A stretch of 64,000 nt of DNA. Source: Desulfovibrio sp. (GTDB lineage: Bacteria; Desulfobacterota; Desulfovibrionia; Desulfovibrionales; Desulfovibrionaceae). Below, piece by piece: positions 17,902 through 27,085 of this stretch. Under the pieces are notes generated by a model. That model saw nothing but the letters and a program-made list of their open reading frames with translations, was not told the origin of the DNA and ran no database searches. Location of the stretch: the NCBI RefSeq assembly GCF_019422935.1, contig NZ_JAHZCJ010000006.1:1-64000 (forward strand), given 5' to 3'. The position numbers and the translations under genes were made by a program. Every line of letters starts with the position of its first letter. Position 1 is the stretch's first letter.

Positions 17902-18066
17902 CTAGTCGCAAACGCCTTCATGTTCCGGGCCTTCGGGAACAGTGCAGGCTTGCTGCTTTTTGCCTGTTCCGTTGCACTCAAAACACTTTGTGCCAGCATC
18001 GTCTTTTCCCTTGCCCTGACAAGCCGGGCAGGTGGTGTAGTCATCAACTCTCGTATTCTGGGCCAT
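17902..18066 (-). CDS. 54-residue CxxCxGxG zinc-finger-like mini-protein
   Basis: A short frame reading MAQNTRVDDYTTCPACQG at its start, with a second motif CFECNGTG at residues 28-35. The pair CPACQGKG / CFECNGTG is exactly the CxxCxGxG repeat of the DnaJ central zinc domain, here without any J domain. Two further cysteines (C41, C53) lie in the tail. A purine-rich AAAGGGGGA precedes the ATG at 18066 and a strong terminator follows at 17779-17823. Known CxxCxGxG mini-modules bind zinc and act in protein folding or redox control; the role here is unknown. Confidence 0.72.
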   Translation of the reverse strand: MAQNTRVDDYTTCPACQGKGKDDAGTKCFECNGTGKKQQACTVPEGPEHEGVCD

Positions 18067-18448
18067 AATGAGTCCCCCTTTCTGGAGTTATGCTATGCAT
18101 TATTACTAGCACTCCGGGGTCAAGGGCACAAGCGACAGTTCCAGCCCCGGATATCGCAGCTTTGGCGCGCCCGTCTGACAGTGCACGTATACCCACCGCC
18201 AGCTCCCGCCCCTCCCGTTCCATCCACCCTGCCCTTCCGCCTTTCTGCGCACGCGCCTCCGCCGCAGCTAAATGTTCCCGGCGTTTCCTTGGACGTTGTT
18301 GGCCTCCACCCGCCGATGCAGCCCGCATTATTGCTACCGCACAATGTTCACGCTTTTATTGAAACAGATACCAGCATGACAACCAGCGTGCGGGCATATA
18401 ATAAAATATACGCATTTGAACATACAAACACTCTTACACATAAAAATT
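18067..18448. other. gene-free upstream region of fmdE
   Basis: 382 bases between the mini-gene and fmdE. Open frames on both strands here are Pro/Ala/Arg-rich and show no family features. The only structured element noted is the palindrome at 18394-18413. Confidence 0.5.
18394..18413. promoter_or_regulatory. palindrome upstream of fmdE, candidate operator
   Basis: Arms GCATATA and TATACGC around a six-base AT spacer, 36 bases before the fmdE start. The shape (GC-R-TATA-N6-TATA-Y-GC) recalls operators of molybdate/tungstate-type regulators in general layout, but the assignment is speculative. Confidence 0.35.
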
Positions 18449-19018
18449 ATGCAAGATATAAAACCTTACCTTGAAAAAGCCGAACAGTATCACGGGCATA
18501 TTTGCAGCGGGCAGATTCTGGGCATCCGCATGACCTTGATGGCGTTAAAAGCGCTTGGCATGTCGCCGCATGACGATATGCGCGATCTGGTCATTTTTCT
18601 GGAGACAGACCGCTGCATTGCAGATGCCTCCTACGTGGTTACAGGAGTGACCGTGGGCCGCAGACGGGTCAAGATGCACAGCTACGGCAAAACAGCCATG
18701 TCCTTTCTGGATTTGAAAAGCGGCAAGGCCGTGCGGGTCAGCGTCATCACCTCCGACAGGCCGCCCCACCATGCGGATAAAGCCGCCCAGCTCGCCTTTT
18801 GGGAAGGCTACGCCGACAGCGACATTTTTTCCTGCCAGCCTGTGAGCATCGCCATGCCGGAGGGCGAACTGCCCGGCCCGCCAGCGCGCATTGCAACCTG
18901 CTGCGTCTGCGGCGAGGACGTGCTGGATTGCAAGGAAGTTGTGCAGGATGGCAAAACATACTGCCGGGCATGCCTCAACGGCGCATACTACAGCCCCATT
19001 GGAGGCAGCCATGCATAA
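18449..19018 (+). CDS. FmdE family protein with C-terminal zinc ribbon
   Basis: 189 residues. The FmdE domain starts with the His/Cys motif YHGHICSGQILGIRM. A four-cysteine zinc ribbon ends the protein (CCVCGEDVLDC and YCRACLNG). FmdE was first seen beside molybdenum/tungsten formylmethanofuran dehydrogenase genes; in bacteria without that enzyme the role is unclear but metal handling is suspected. The start was placed at the ATG at 18449, because the longer frame begins with a weak TTG and a non-family sequence. The stop overlaps the next gene by 8 bases. Confidence 0.85.
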   Translation: MQDIKPYLEKAEQYHGHICSGQILGIRMTLMALKALGMSPHDDMRDLVIFLETDRCIADASYVVTGVTVGRRRVKMHSYGKTAMSFLDLKSGKAVRVSVITSDRPPHHADKAAQLAFWEGYADSDIFSCQPVSIAMPEGELPGPPARIATCCVCGEDVLDCKEVVQDGKTYCRACLNGAYYSPIGGSHA

Positions 19019-19784
19019 CCGCTGGCATTTGTATGACGAACTGGTTGATTCCGTTCCGTCAAAGGAGCTGGTTAAATCCTTTGTTTACGGCGATCACTGG
19101 CTGATGGTGGAATCAGACGCCGGGGGCGTGGGCATGGCCCAGCATTTCCCGACCATGCCGGGCGCGCAGGATCCCGCGCTCTCCCCGTATGAAATTGTCG
19201 GCCAGCCCTTGCGCAAGGTGGCCAAACGCCTAAAATCGTGGGATTTCAATCAGGCCTCCATCGGCCTTGCGGCCCTTAATGCCGCCAACAACACTCTGGC
19301 CCTGCGGCCCGAAAGCCCCATCCAGCCCGGTATAAACCGCATGCCCGGAGATGCCTTCAAATTTTTTCTTGCAGAGGCTACAGGTAAAAGAGTTGCGGTG
19401 ATCGGGCATTTTCCCGGTTTGCGCATGCTGCGCCAGCACTGCGACATGTGCATTCTTGAGCGCAATCCACAGCCCGGCGACCTGCCCGATGCAGCAGCGG
19501 AATACGTTCTGCCGGAGCAGGATATTGTTTTTGTCACGGGCACAACATTCATCAATAAAACCATCACCCGCCTGCTGGAACTGACCCGGAAGGCCAAGGT
19601 TTTTATGGTCGGGCCAAGCACCCCCATGCATCCCCTGCTGTTCCGGCACGGTTTTGCCTCGCTTTCCGGCCTGGTGGTGGAAAATGCCGCAGGCATGGCC
19701 CGCGCCCTTAAAGACAACAACTGCGAGGCTATTTTTGCCAGCGGAGGCCTCAAGGTAAATCTGCTGCCCGGCGGTGCCCAGTGA
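19011..19784 (+). CDS. DUF364/DUF4213 putative heavy-metal chelation protein
   Basis: 257 residues. The N-terminal DUF4213-like part (to about 95) is followed by the DUF364 Rossmann-like domain (GKRVAVIGHFP, then LPEQDIVFVTGTTFINKT, then MVGPSTPMHPLLF). This family is predicted to bind or chelate metals and is often found near metal transporters. The ATG at 19011 has GGAGG just upstream and overlaps the fmdE stop. Its own stop overlaps the GTG of the next gene, so the three genes are one tightly coupled operon. Confidence 0.85.
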   Translation: MHNRWHLYDELVDSVPSKELVKSFVYGDHWLMVESDAGGVGMAQHFPTMPGAQDPALSPYEIVGQPLRKVAKRLKSWDFNQASIGLAALNAANNTLALRPESPIQPGINRMPGDAFKFFLAEATGKRVAVIGHFPGLRMLRQHCDMCILERNPQPGDLPDAAAEYVLPEQDIVFVTGTTFINKTITRLLELTRKAKVFMVGPSTPMHPLLFRHGFASLSGLVVENAAGMARALKDNNCEAIFASGGLKVNLLPGGAQ

Positions 19785-20602
19785 ATATTGAATCTTTTGA
19801 GAAGCTTTGGGTCGATTACCAGCCAGACCGCAAGGATGCGCAGGAGTTCTGGAACAAGCGCGCGCCCTCGTTCAACAAGCGCATTCGCCGCAAAACTGCG
19901 GACGAACACCGCCAGCGCCTGATGGAACACCTTGCGCGCAAGGCGGCCCTTGACCACAACAGCGCGGTGCTGGATATCGGCTGCGGCCCCGGCGCGCAAA
20001 GCCTTGAAATGGCCCCGCTGGTGGGCCGGGTGGAAGGCTTTGACCTTGCGCCCAACATGATTGATCTGGCAAAGGCCAATGCCGTTGAAGACAACTGCCC
20101 CAACGCCAGTTTTCGGGTTCTGGACTGGCAGGCGGCAGACATCGACAGCATGGGCTGGCGCAAACAATTCGATCTGGTTTTTGCATCGCGCACGCCAGCC
20201 ATCAACAACCGCGCAACGCTGGAAAAGATGATTGCCGCCTCCAGCCGCGCCTGCTGCATGATCACGCATGTGGAAATGCGCCATTCTGTCAGGGATCAGC
20301 TCAAGAACATGCTCGACTGGGACGAACAGAAGGCCCGCATTGCCCGCAGTTTCTTCTGCGCTTTCAACATGCTGTTTCTGATGGGTTTTTATCCTGAGGT
20401 GGAATACTTTGACCGGGCGTGGGAAAGCGAAACGACCTTTGAGGATGCGGAACTGATGCACCTCAATTATTTCACCTGCATGATGACAATTTCTGACAGT
20501 CTGAAAACCGAAATGCGCAAGAAACTGGCAAGCCTCTGCCGCGACGGGATTATTCAGGAAAAGGTGGAATCAAAGCTGGCTGTCATGTTCTGGAAAATAT
20601 AG
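19781..20602 (+). CDS. class I SAM-dependent methyltransferase
   Basis: 273 residues with motif I VLDIGCGPGAQSLEMA near residue 65 and the next acidic position in VEGFDLAPNMIDLA. It starts with GTG at 19781, overlapping the DUF364 stop by four bases. The close coupling suggests it modifies a small molecule linked to metal handling, perhaps a metallophore or a corrinoid/pterin; this is inference. It converges on the tonB gene with a 34-base gap and no clear terminator. Confidence 0.82.
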   Translation: MNIESFEKLWVDYQPDRKDAQEFWNKRAPSFNKRIRRKTADEHRQRLMEHLARKAALDHNSAVLDIGCGPGAQSLEMAPLVGRVEGFDLAPNMIDLAKANAVEDNCPNASFRVLDWQAADIDSMGWRKQFDLVFASRTPAINNRATLEKMIAASSRACCMITHVEMRHSVRDQLKNMLDWDEQKARIARSFFCAFNMLFLMGFYPEVEYFDRAWESETTFEDAELMHLNYFTCMMTISDSLKTEMRKKLASLCRDGIIQEKVESKLAVMFWKI

Positions 20603-20636
20603 CTCTCCCCCCCGGCCCCACAGGATGGGCTTTCTG

Positions 20637-21683
20637 CTACTTGAGGCTGAACTGTATGGGTACAACCACTCGGGCGGCCTGCGGCGGCGGCGCAAAGGGC
20701 GATGCCCGGTGCACGGCTTCCAACGCCGATTCGTCCAGCGAATCAAAACCGCTGCTGGTGCGCAGCTCCACATTTTGCGCCGAGCCGTCTCTAGTGATAG
20801 TAAAGGCCACATACACAAGCCCCTGAATGCCCATGCGCTTGGCTTGCGGGCTGTATTCCAGATATTTGCGGATGCGCTTTTTGATGTATTCGTAATTGCC
20901 CTTAAGGTAGCCCCCGGCATCACCCTGCCCTTCACTGGCGGCCCCGTTGCCCTGCCCGCTGCTGCCGCTGCCGCGCCCCGGCCCTGATCCCTCTGCCAAA
21001 GACATGCCCTGCCCTTGTAGTTTGCTCTGGTTTGCGCCGCTGCCAGCGCCAGGCTCTACGCCTGAACTTGCGCCAGCAGTGGTGGCAGACGGTTTCAGGT
21101 CGGCGACTTTGGCTGTCGTATTGTTGTCTGCCTGCTCCCGTTGCTGAACATTCTGTTCCTTGCGGGATTTGGCTTTTGCCTGTTTATCGGCTTTGTCGGG
21201 ATGCGGCTTTTCCTTTGGCGAAGCATCGGCTGTTTTTTTTGCCGCTACTTTTTCGGCAAGCCGAGGTCTGGCAAGGGGAGATTGGGAATCCGCCACGGTG
21301 GGTTCGGCGGATTTATCCTGCTTTTGGGGTGCGGGGCTTGTCTCTTCTTGAACGGCTGCCGCCTCTGCGGCAGGTGACGCCGCATCTGCCTGCGATGCTG
21401 CATTCTGTTCCGTCTGAATGCCACCGCCGCCACCAGCGGCTGGCTCTCCGGCGGTGCCGGAACCCGGCTTGCCGTAAGTCAGGGTGATCACCACCCCGTC
21501 AAAGTCGCCATTGCCCGTGGACGGCAAGAGGCTGCCCAAGAACCAGAGTATGCCCAACACCGCAATGTGCGCCGCAAAGGAGGCCGCAAAAAACCACGGG
21601 CCTCTGGTATGCGATTTTGCGGGCGGCTCCTCAAGATAGGGAGCGGCAAAAATTTGTCTATCGGCTACGGGTTCCATACTCAT
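20637..21683 (-). CDS. tonB: TonB energy-transducing protein
   Basis: 348 residues. One N-terminal membrane helix (about residues 30-50) is followed by a long Ala/Pro/Lys/Glu/Gly-rich periplasmic spacer (about 70-260). The C-terminal TonB domain follows (YSPQAKRMGIQGLVYVAFTI then GFDSLDESALEAV). It would pass proton-motive energy to the outer-membrane receptor encoded at the head of the same operon. ExbB and ExbD are not present in the window. The ATG overlaps the stop of the ATPase gene (ATGA). Confidence 0.92.
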   Translation of the reverse strand: MSMEPVADRQIFAAPYLEEPPAKSHTRGPWFFAASFAAHIAVLGILWFLGSLLPSTGNGDFDGVVITLTYGKPGSGTAGEPAAGGGGGIQTEQNAASQADAASPAAEAAAVQEETSPAPQKQDKSAEPTVADSQSPLARPRLAEKVAAKKTADASPKEKPHPDKADKQAKAKSRKEQNVQQREQADNNTTAKVADLKPSATTAGASSGVEPGAGSGANQSKLQGQGMSLAEGSGPGRGSGSSGQGNGAASEGQGDAGGYLKGNYEYIKKRIRKYLEYSPQAKRMGIQGLVYVAFTITRDGSAQNVELRTSSGFDSLDESALEAVHRASPFAPPPQAARVVVPIQFSLK

Positions 21684-22438
21684 GGCGCATCCGGCTTTGT
21701 AAGGTGCATCCAGCGCTGTGCCCGGGGGGGCAGGTTGTACAGATCCTTGATCTGCGGCACGGTAACAGTGGTGGAAACCGGGCCGTCCGCAACCACATGC
21801 CCCGCCTTGAGCAGTATGGCTCGCCCGCCCAGATACACCGCCTGTTCTGGATGGTGGGTGGTCAGCATGATCGCCGGCCCGGAGCCGGAAAGTTCGCCAA
21901 TCAGCTCCAGCAAATGAAACTGGTTGCCGTAATCCAGCCCGGTAACTGGCTCATCCATGACCAAAGCAGAACACTCCTGACACAAGGCCCGCGCAATAAG
22001 CACAAGCTGCCGTTGCCCGCCGGATAACTCCAGATAGGATTTACGCGCGTAACCTGCCATGCGTACCTGCTCCAGAGCGGTCATGGCTCTACCAACATCC
22101 TCGGCGGAGAACCTGAGCCATGGGCTGCGGGCTGTGCGCCCCATAAGCACCACATCAAGGACCTGATAGGCAAAAACGCCCGTATGCATCTGGGGCACAT
22201 AGGCCAGTGTGCGCGCAAGATCCCGCCGCGAGATTTCTTCCTGCGGGCGGCCTTCCAGAAAAATGCTGCGGGGCGGCACGGGCAAAAATCCCAGAATGGC
22301 CCGGAGCAACGTTGTTTTGCCGCAACCGTTGGGGCCAAGCACGTTCACCACTTCCCCCCGGCCCACGCGCAGAGAAACCTGCTGCAGCACAGGCGCGGCA
22401 TCAAAGTAGCCAAGGGTGAGGTCACGCACTTCAATCAT
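21680..22438 (-). CDS. ABC transporter ATP-binding protein, FecE/BtuD type
   Basis: 252 residues. Walker A is GPNGCGKTT, the signature LSGGQRQ, and Walker B ALVMDEPVTGLD with the H-loop TTHHPEQA. It powers import through the permease whose gene overlaps it. The ATG at 22438 (MIEVRDLTLGYF) was chosen because it is the normal family start. The upstream extension is inside the permease coding region in another frame. Confidence 0.95.
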   Translation of the reverse strand: MIEVRDLTLGYFDAAPVLQQVSLRVGRGEVVNVLGPNGCGKTTLLRAILGFLPVPPRSIFLEGRPQEEISRRDLARTLAYVPQMHTGVFAYQVLDVVLMGRTARSPWLRFSAEDVGRAMTALEQVRMAGYARKSYLELSGGQRQLVLIARALCQECSALVMDEPVTGLDYGNQFHLLELIGELSGSGPAIMLTTHHPEQAVYLGGRAILLKAGHVVADGPVSTTVTVPQIKDLYNLPPRAQRWMHLTKPDAP

Positions 22439-23444
22439 AGCGTCTCTTCCAGTCGTACCACAGGCTAAAGGCAAACAGCGGCAACAGGATGATCGAGGTG
22501 GCAATGCCCAGCGGCAGTTCCACAGTCCAGATTGTGCGGATGAAGGAATCCGTCAGCAGAATAAAAAGCGCGCCGCCCAAGGCGGAATTCAGCAGGCCCA
22601 GGCGATTGTCCGGCCCGCAGATAAAACGCATCACGTGCGGGATGACAAGGCCAACCCAGTTGATGACGCCAGCCATGACAACAGTCAGCGAACACGCTAG
22701 CGTTGCCGCCGCAATCAGTTGCATCTTCATGCGCGTACTGTTCACGCCCAGGGCCATGGCCTCGTCGTCGCCCATGGAAAGCGCGTTCACGACCTTGCCG
22801 TTAAGGCAGATAAAGGCCAACGCGCAGAGCATGAGCGGGGCCCCCCATGCAAGGTGGCGCGGCTCTGTGCGCGAAAGCGAACCCATGAGCCAGAAAACAA
22901 TTTCGGGCAACTGCCTGTTGGGGTCTGCCACGTACTGCACAAGCGAGGTCAGGGCCACAAAAAAGGAGCTGCTCACCATACCGCCGATGAGCAGGGCAAG
23001 AAAACGCGCCTTTGGGTAAAGCATGGAAAAAAACAGGGCAAGGCCCACACCCAGCGCGCCGCCAATAAATGCCAGCACCTGCGTGGCCGCCATGGATGAA
23101 AAAGCCAGAATGCCCACGGCCCCGCCAAAAGCCGCCCCGTGCTGCACCCCAAGAATACCGGGCGACACCAGCGGATTCTGAAACATGGCCTGATACACGC
23201 TGCCAGATACCGCAAGGCTTGCGCCCACCAGCAGAGCTGTGACAATGCGCGGCAGCCGCAGATTAAAAAACAGAAACAGCACTTGTTTTTGATCCGGGCT
23301 GAGCGTGTTTCCAGCCCATGCATCGGCAAGCGCGCGGCAGAGTGCGCCCATGTCCAGAGGGTAGCGCCCCATGTGCAGCGAAAGCAGCACCGCGGCAACC
23401 AGCATCACCCCCAGCCAGAGCAAAATTTTTTCAGAACGTGCCAT
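22431..23444 (-). CDS. FecCD family ABC transporter permease
   Basis: 337 residues with about nine or ten membrane helices. FecCD-type motifs are visible, including the SGSVYQAMFQNPLVSPGILGV region and GVINWVGLVIPHVMR near the C terminus, the site that contacts the ATPase. These permeases import iron-siderophores, haem, cobalamin or other metal chelates. The ATG at 23444 lies inside the end of the binding-protein gene, so translation is coupled. Confidence 0.94.
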   Translation of the reverse strand: MARSEKILLWLGVMLVAAVLLSLHMGRYPLDMGALCRALADAWAGNTLSPDQKQVLFLFFNLRLPRIVTALLVGASLAVSGSVYQAMFQNPLVSPGILGVQHGAAFGGAVGILAFSSMAATQVLAFIGGALGVGLALFFSMLYPKARFLALLIGGMVSSSFFVALTSLVQYVADPNRQLPEIVFWLMGSLSRTEPRHLAWGAPLMLCALAFICLNGKVVNALSMGDDEAMALGVNSTRMKMQLIAAATLACSLTVVMAGVINWVGLVIPHVMRFICGPDNRLGLLNSALGGALFILLTDSFIRTIWTVELPLGIATSIILLPLFAFSLWYDWKRRYD

Positions 23445-24465
23445 AAGGTTCAAAAAGCTCGCTTATCTGCGCATCGTTCATATCCAGATTAAAAAACAGT
23501 TTCATGAATCGGCGGCTCTCAGCCTTGATGTCCACGGCGTACAGATCGGGATGCAACAGATTTGCCAGCCATTGCACGCCCATGAGCCGCATGTAGGTTG
23601 CGGGGCGCTCTATCCAGCTGAAGGGGCCGCGCGGGATAAAATACACCCTGCCCGCCTGCACCGCAGGCAAGGCCGACCATTGGGGGTCCGTACGTATGCG
23701 GCGCATAAGATTGGGGTGGAATACCAGCACCACATCCGGATTGTAGGCCATGACCTGTTCAAACGTGACCTTGAGCTGGGCGTTTTCCGTGCCTGGCGGG
23801 CACATGTGCACACTGTCCGCGCCTGCGGCTTCAAGCACCTCCGAACGCTCGGAATCCTTACAGACCGAGGCAAGCCCGTTGGCTTCCAGCGCCACATACA
23901 CGCGCGTGCGCCGCTCTGCTGGCAGATTTTTCATGGCTGCCGCCACCCGGTTCAGCGTTGCGTCAGCATAGGCCGCAAGGCTCTGCCCGCGCTGTTCGCG
24001 ATTATACAGCCGCCCCATTGTCAAAAAACAGGCCGCCATATCCTTCATGCTGCCGCCCGGAGCGCTGGATACCTGCATGCCAAGGCTGGTCAGGGTCTGC
24101 TCTATGGGCAAATGGTCGTGCATGCTCATGGAAAGGTAAAAGGCCTTTTTGATGCCGCTTGCCAGCAGCATTTCCCTGTCAGGAATAAATCCCTGCCCGT
24201 ACCAGCCGCCCAAGATGGGCAGATCGTGATACTGGGGGGGAATAAATTTTTTTTCATAATCCCGCAGAGGGGTGTTCCAGGCTGCAAGCAGCTCCGGAGC
24301 AAAGGCATAGAGCGTGAAGGCCGAGGGCGGCGTGGGGCAATAGACGCTTCTGGCATCGCCGCTGGCGGCAGGCAGCGTGGCATCTGCCGCGCATGCTTCA
24401 GTGCAAGGCAAAAAGGCCGCAAGCATAAGCGCTGCCCAAAACAGAAATGTATGGCGGATCTGCAT
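23431..24465 (-). CDS. periplasmic metal-chelate binding protein of the ABC importer
   Basis: 344 residues. A signal peptide is evident (MQIRHTFLFWAALMLAAFLP to about residue 27). The mature part is a helical-backbone type binding protein, with VVLVFHPNLMRR and the C-terminal AVQAGRVYFIPRGPFSWIERP pattern typical of the FepB/BtuF/MolA class. The ligand cannot be told. The ATG at 24465 begins the signal peptide. The gene ends inside the permease start region and follows the receptor gene by 57 bases. Confidence 0.88.
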   Translation of the reverse strand: MQIRHTFLFWAALMLAAFLPCTEACAADATLPAASGDARSVYCPTPPSAFTLYAFAPELLAAWNTPLRDYEKKFIPPQYHDLPILGGWYGQGFIPDREMLLASGIKKAFYLSMSMHDHLPIEQTLTSLGMQVSSAPGGSMKDMAACFLTMGRLYNREQRGQSLAAYADATLNRVAAAMKNLPAERRTRVYVALEANGLASVCKDSERSEVLEAAGADSVHMCPPGTENAQLKVTFEQVMAYNPDVVLVFHPNLMRRIRTDPQWSALPAVQAGRVYFIPRGPFSWIERPATYMRLMGVQWLANLLHPDLYAVDIKAESRRFMKLFFNLDMNDAQISELFEPYGTF

Positions 24466-24522
24466 ACTATTGCCCCAAGTGGAGCCGCCCGCAGGCGGCC
24501 CCACCCGATTAAGATTAATGTA

Positions 24523-26598
24523 TTAGAATGTTGCGGTAACACCCATGAAGAAGCTGCGGCCAGGCTCCGGATAATAGGCGCTGTAAGCATATTCCTGATC
24601 AAACATGTTCTTCACGCCAGCTTCCACGGAAAAGTTCTTGTTGATATCGTAAACGGCCTTGAGGTCCACGGTGGTGAAGCCGGGGGCCTTGCGGTAATAC
24701 GTATCGTAAGGAGCACTGTTCCAGTAGAAGCCGCTGCTCATGTTGACCTGCGGAATGATTGAGAAGCCTTCCACAGGCGTGATGACGCTGTACAGGGTGC
24801 TTGTAAGCTCGGGCAACTGGGTTAGCTTGTCGTCGTTGGTGCAGTTGTTCCAGTGCATGTAGTTGAACACCGCTCCCACGCTCACATACTGGTTGAACAC
24901 AGCTTCCGCGCCCAGTTCGTAACCGTAGAAGGTGGCCCGGTTCAGGTTTGAGAACGACATGTTGCCAGAAGTACCCTGCGAGGTGATCAGGTCTGTCACA
25001 TCGCTGTAGTACACGCTGCTGTTGAGCTTGAGCCAGTCGCCAAAAATACCCTTGTAGCCCAGTTCATAATGATAGGCCTGTTCGGGGTTAAGATCAGGAT
25101 TGGCCGGGGTGCCATTCGTGCGCATGTAGCGCTCGCGCATTGTGGCAAAACGTGATTTTTTGGCAAAGGTGGCGAACACTTCATGGTGTTCCGTCAGGTC
25201 ATAGAAGGCCCCGACCTGATAGTTGAACAAAGTCTTGGGGTCGCTCAGCCCGTCCTTGTAGGAGTTCATGTCGCCCGTGGTATGATCGCGGCTTTCAAGG
25301 GTTTGCGGAACCATGGTGCTGAGGCTGCTGCCGAAGACCAGGGTGAGCTTGTCCACGGGCTTAAGGGTGTATTCCGCGCCCAGATCGGTATAGGTTTCCG
25401 TGATATGCTCATCCAGCTGCGACCCCACATCAGCGGCCTTTTTCTTGAGCTTCGGCTTCACGCCTGTGTCGTCAAACACGCTGTAGTCATTGTATTCTTT
25501 GTGTGAAAGAAGACGATAACCAGCGGAAAGGGCGATCTTGTTGGCGGGGTTGAAGGTATAGTCAAACGTCAACTGCCCGCCAGTGGTGAACTGGTCATAC
25601 GTTTTGTCCGCAGAGTCCCGCTTGGTCATGGACACGTCGGTGTAGCTTTTGGAGGTGTCCTGATGCCAGTCATAATAGGCAACAGCCTTCAGGTGCGCCT
25701 TGCTGCTGAGGTTGAAATTACCATTGGCGTACACGCGGCTGGTTTCGTATTCCGGCCATTCCCAAAAGCGTTTGTAAGGATAGGTGGTTGCGTCGCCCGT
25801 GCGTGTTTGGGCGGCATCAAAGGGCTGGCCCTTCTGAAAATGCTGCCGCGTGTAGCCCACCATGACATCCACATCGTCGTTGGGCGTCCAGCCGCCAATG
25901 ATATTGCCGGAGAGGGTCTGATTGTCCGAGTTGCGCGCGCGGCTGCCCGGCTGATAGGGCGCAGAATCAAAACTGGCCGGATAGGTGAAAAAGTTCTGGT
26001 TGTTGAATATGAACGTTCCCTTGAGGTAGTAGAGATCCTGCTTGGTTCCCACGCTTGCCGCAGCCATTTGACCCTGATTCTGCACGTTGCGGTCAAAAAA
26101 ATTCATGTACTTGGCGGTGGCTTCAAACTCTTTTTTGGGTTTTGCCGTACGCAGGTTCACTGCACCCGCAAGGTTGTTGTTGCTGATCAGCAAGGGCGAG
26201 CTGTAGCCCTTGGAGACTTCGATGGATTCAAGGCCATAGGTCAGGATGTTATTGGCGTCCCATTCGTTGCGATAAGCGGTTGCAACGGGGATATCGTCAA
26301 TATACAGGCCCACCTGATAACGGTTGGAGCCACGAATGCTGATGGTTCCCTCATTGCGGCCTGCGGAAGTTTGCAGGTTCACCCCCTCCACGCCGCGCAA
26401 GGCTTCCCAAAGGTTTCTGGCGGTTTTCCGCTCTATGTCCACCTGGGTGATATGGTCGATGGTGTCCTTGGAAGCTGCCATTTCCAGAGGAGAAAGTTGA
26501 ACCTCGCCATTACCTTCATTACCGGCGGCTGCAGCACATGGGCTGCCAATGATCCCCAATAAAGCCATTACTGCCGCATGCCTTTGCCACTGTTTCAT
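24523..26598 (-). CDS. TonB-dependent outer-membrane receptor
   Basis: 691 residues. A signal peptide ends near AAAAG. The plug domain follows (ARNLWEALRGVEGVNLQTSAGR, SIRGSNRYQVGLYIDDIPV, then LESIEVSKG). A 22-stranded barrel comes next and ends with phenylalanine (GVTATF). It should bind a metal chelate outside the cell. As first gene of the operon it feeds the binding protein, permease, ATPase and TonB encoded behind it. The start has GGAGG at the right distance. Confidence 0.95.
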   Translation of the reverse strand: MKQWQRHAAVMALLGIIGSPCAAAAGNEGNGEVQLSPLEMAASKDTIDHITQVDIERKTARNLWEALRGVEGVNLQTSAGRNEGTISIRGSNRYQVGLYIDDIPVATAYRNEWDANNILTYGLESIEVSKGYSSPLLISNNNLAGAVNLRTAKPKKEFEATAKYMNFFDRNVQNQGQMAAASVGTKQDLYYLKGTFIFNNQNFFTYPASFDSAPYQPGSRARNSDNQTLSGNIIGGWTPNDDVDVMVGYTRQHFQKGQPFDAAQTRTGDATTYPYKRFWEWPEYETSRVYANGNFNLSSKAHLKAVAYYDWHQDTSKSYTDVSMTKRDSADKTYDQFTTGGQLTFDYTFNPANKIALSAGYRLLSHKEYNDYSVFDDTGVKPKLKKKAADVGSQLDEHITETYTDLGAEYTLKPVDKLTLVFGSSLSTMVPQTLESRDHTTGDMNSYKDGLSDPKTLFNYQVGAFYDLTEHHEVFATFAKKSRFATMRERYMRTNGTPANPDLNPEQAYHYELGYKGIFGDWLKLNSSVYYSDVTDLITSQGTSGNMSFSNLNRATFYGYELGAEAVFNQYVSVGAVFNYMHWNNCTNDDKLTQLPELTSTLYSVITPVEGFSIIPQVNMSSGFYWNSAPYDTYYRKAPGFTTVDLKAVYDINKNFSVEAGVKNMFDQEYAYSAYYPEPGRSFFMGVTATF

Positions 26599-27085
26599 TG
26601 TGCCTCCAGATTTGAATCGTCTTCCCTGCCCTCTTCCTGCCGATTATTTAAAAATGCTTCTGATAATTAATATTTTATTGTGTAAACAACCGATTGAAGG
26701 GGGGCAACGGTGACACGATATATTGAGAACCGTGATTATTGATGAAGCTTTGGGAAGCGATCTTCTCAAGTTTCATATGGCAAGAGGTAATTCGCTGAAC
26801 TTGCTGCTTAAAAAACAAAAAGCGCATGTCTTCTCAGCCTGTTGCGGGAGCAGCTGGTTTCAATACATTCTGGATGAGGAAAAATTGGAGAAATGTTCCG
26901 GCAATCCCACAGAATGGAGATTGATACTGGGGTCTTTCGGTACTGGGGGATGGTGCAACTGCACCAATCGCATAAGGGGAGAGGGGCACGGATAACCGAA
27001 TATTACGAATCAATAGGGCAATTAATATACATAGTTTAATTTATCTGATTACAACAAATCTTTGACTGCCTCCCTGCCAAGGGCT
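26599..27085. other. AT-rich region upstream of the receptor operon, no supported gene
   Basis: 487 bases. The part next to the receptor gene (26640-26700) is very AT-rich and probably holds its promoter. I could not define a convincing Fur-type box. A 90-codon frame at 26723-26995 starts with TTG, has no ribosome site and matches no family I know. Confidence 0.4.

Noticed and set aside
16646..18450. Prophage or integrative element anchored at tRNA-Thr
   Set aside because: No integrase and no repeat of the tRNA 3' end was found downstream. Only the base composition hints at transfer.
17899..18474. Long plus-strand frame over the mini-gene and fmdE upstream region
   Set aside because: It is antisense to the well-supported mini-gene, Pro/Ala-rich and without a start signal.
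26640..26722. Fur box in front of the TonB-dependent receptor
   Set aside because: The region is AT-rich and has partial TGATAAT matches, but no convincing symmetrical site.
26723..26995. 90-codon plus-strand frame upstream of the receptor operon
   Set aside because: It begins with TTG, has no ribosome site and shows no family features. A second short frame overlaps its end. It is treated as non-coding.
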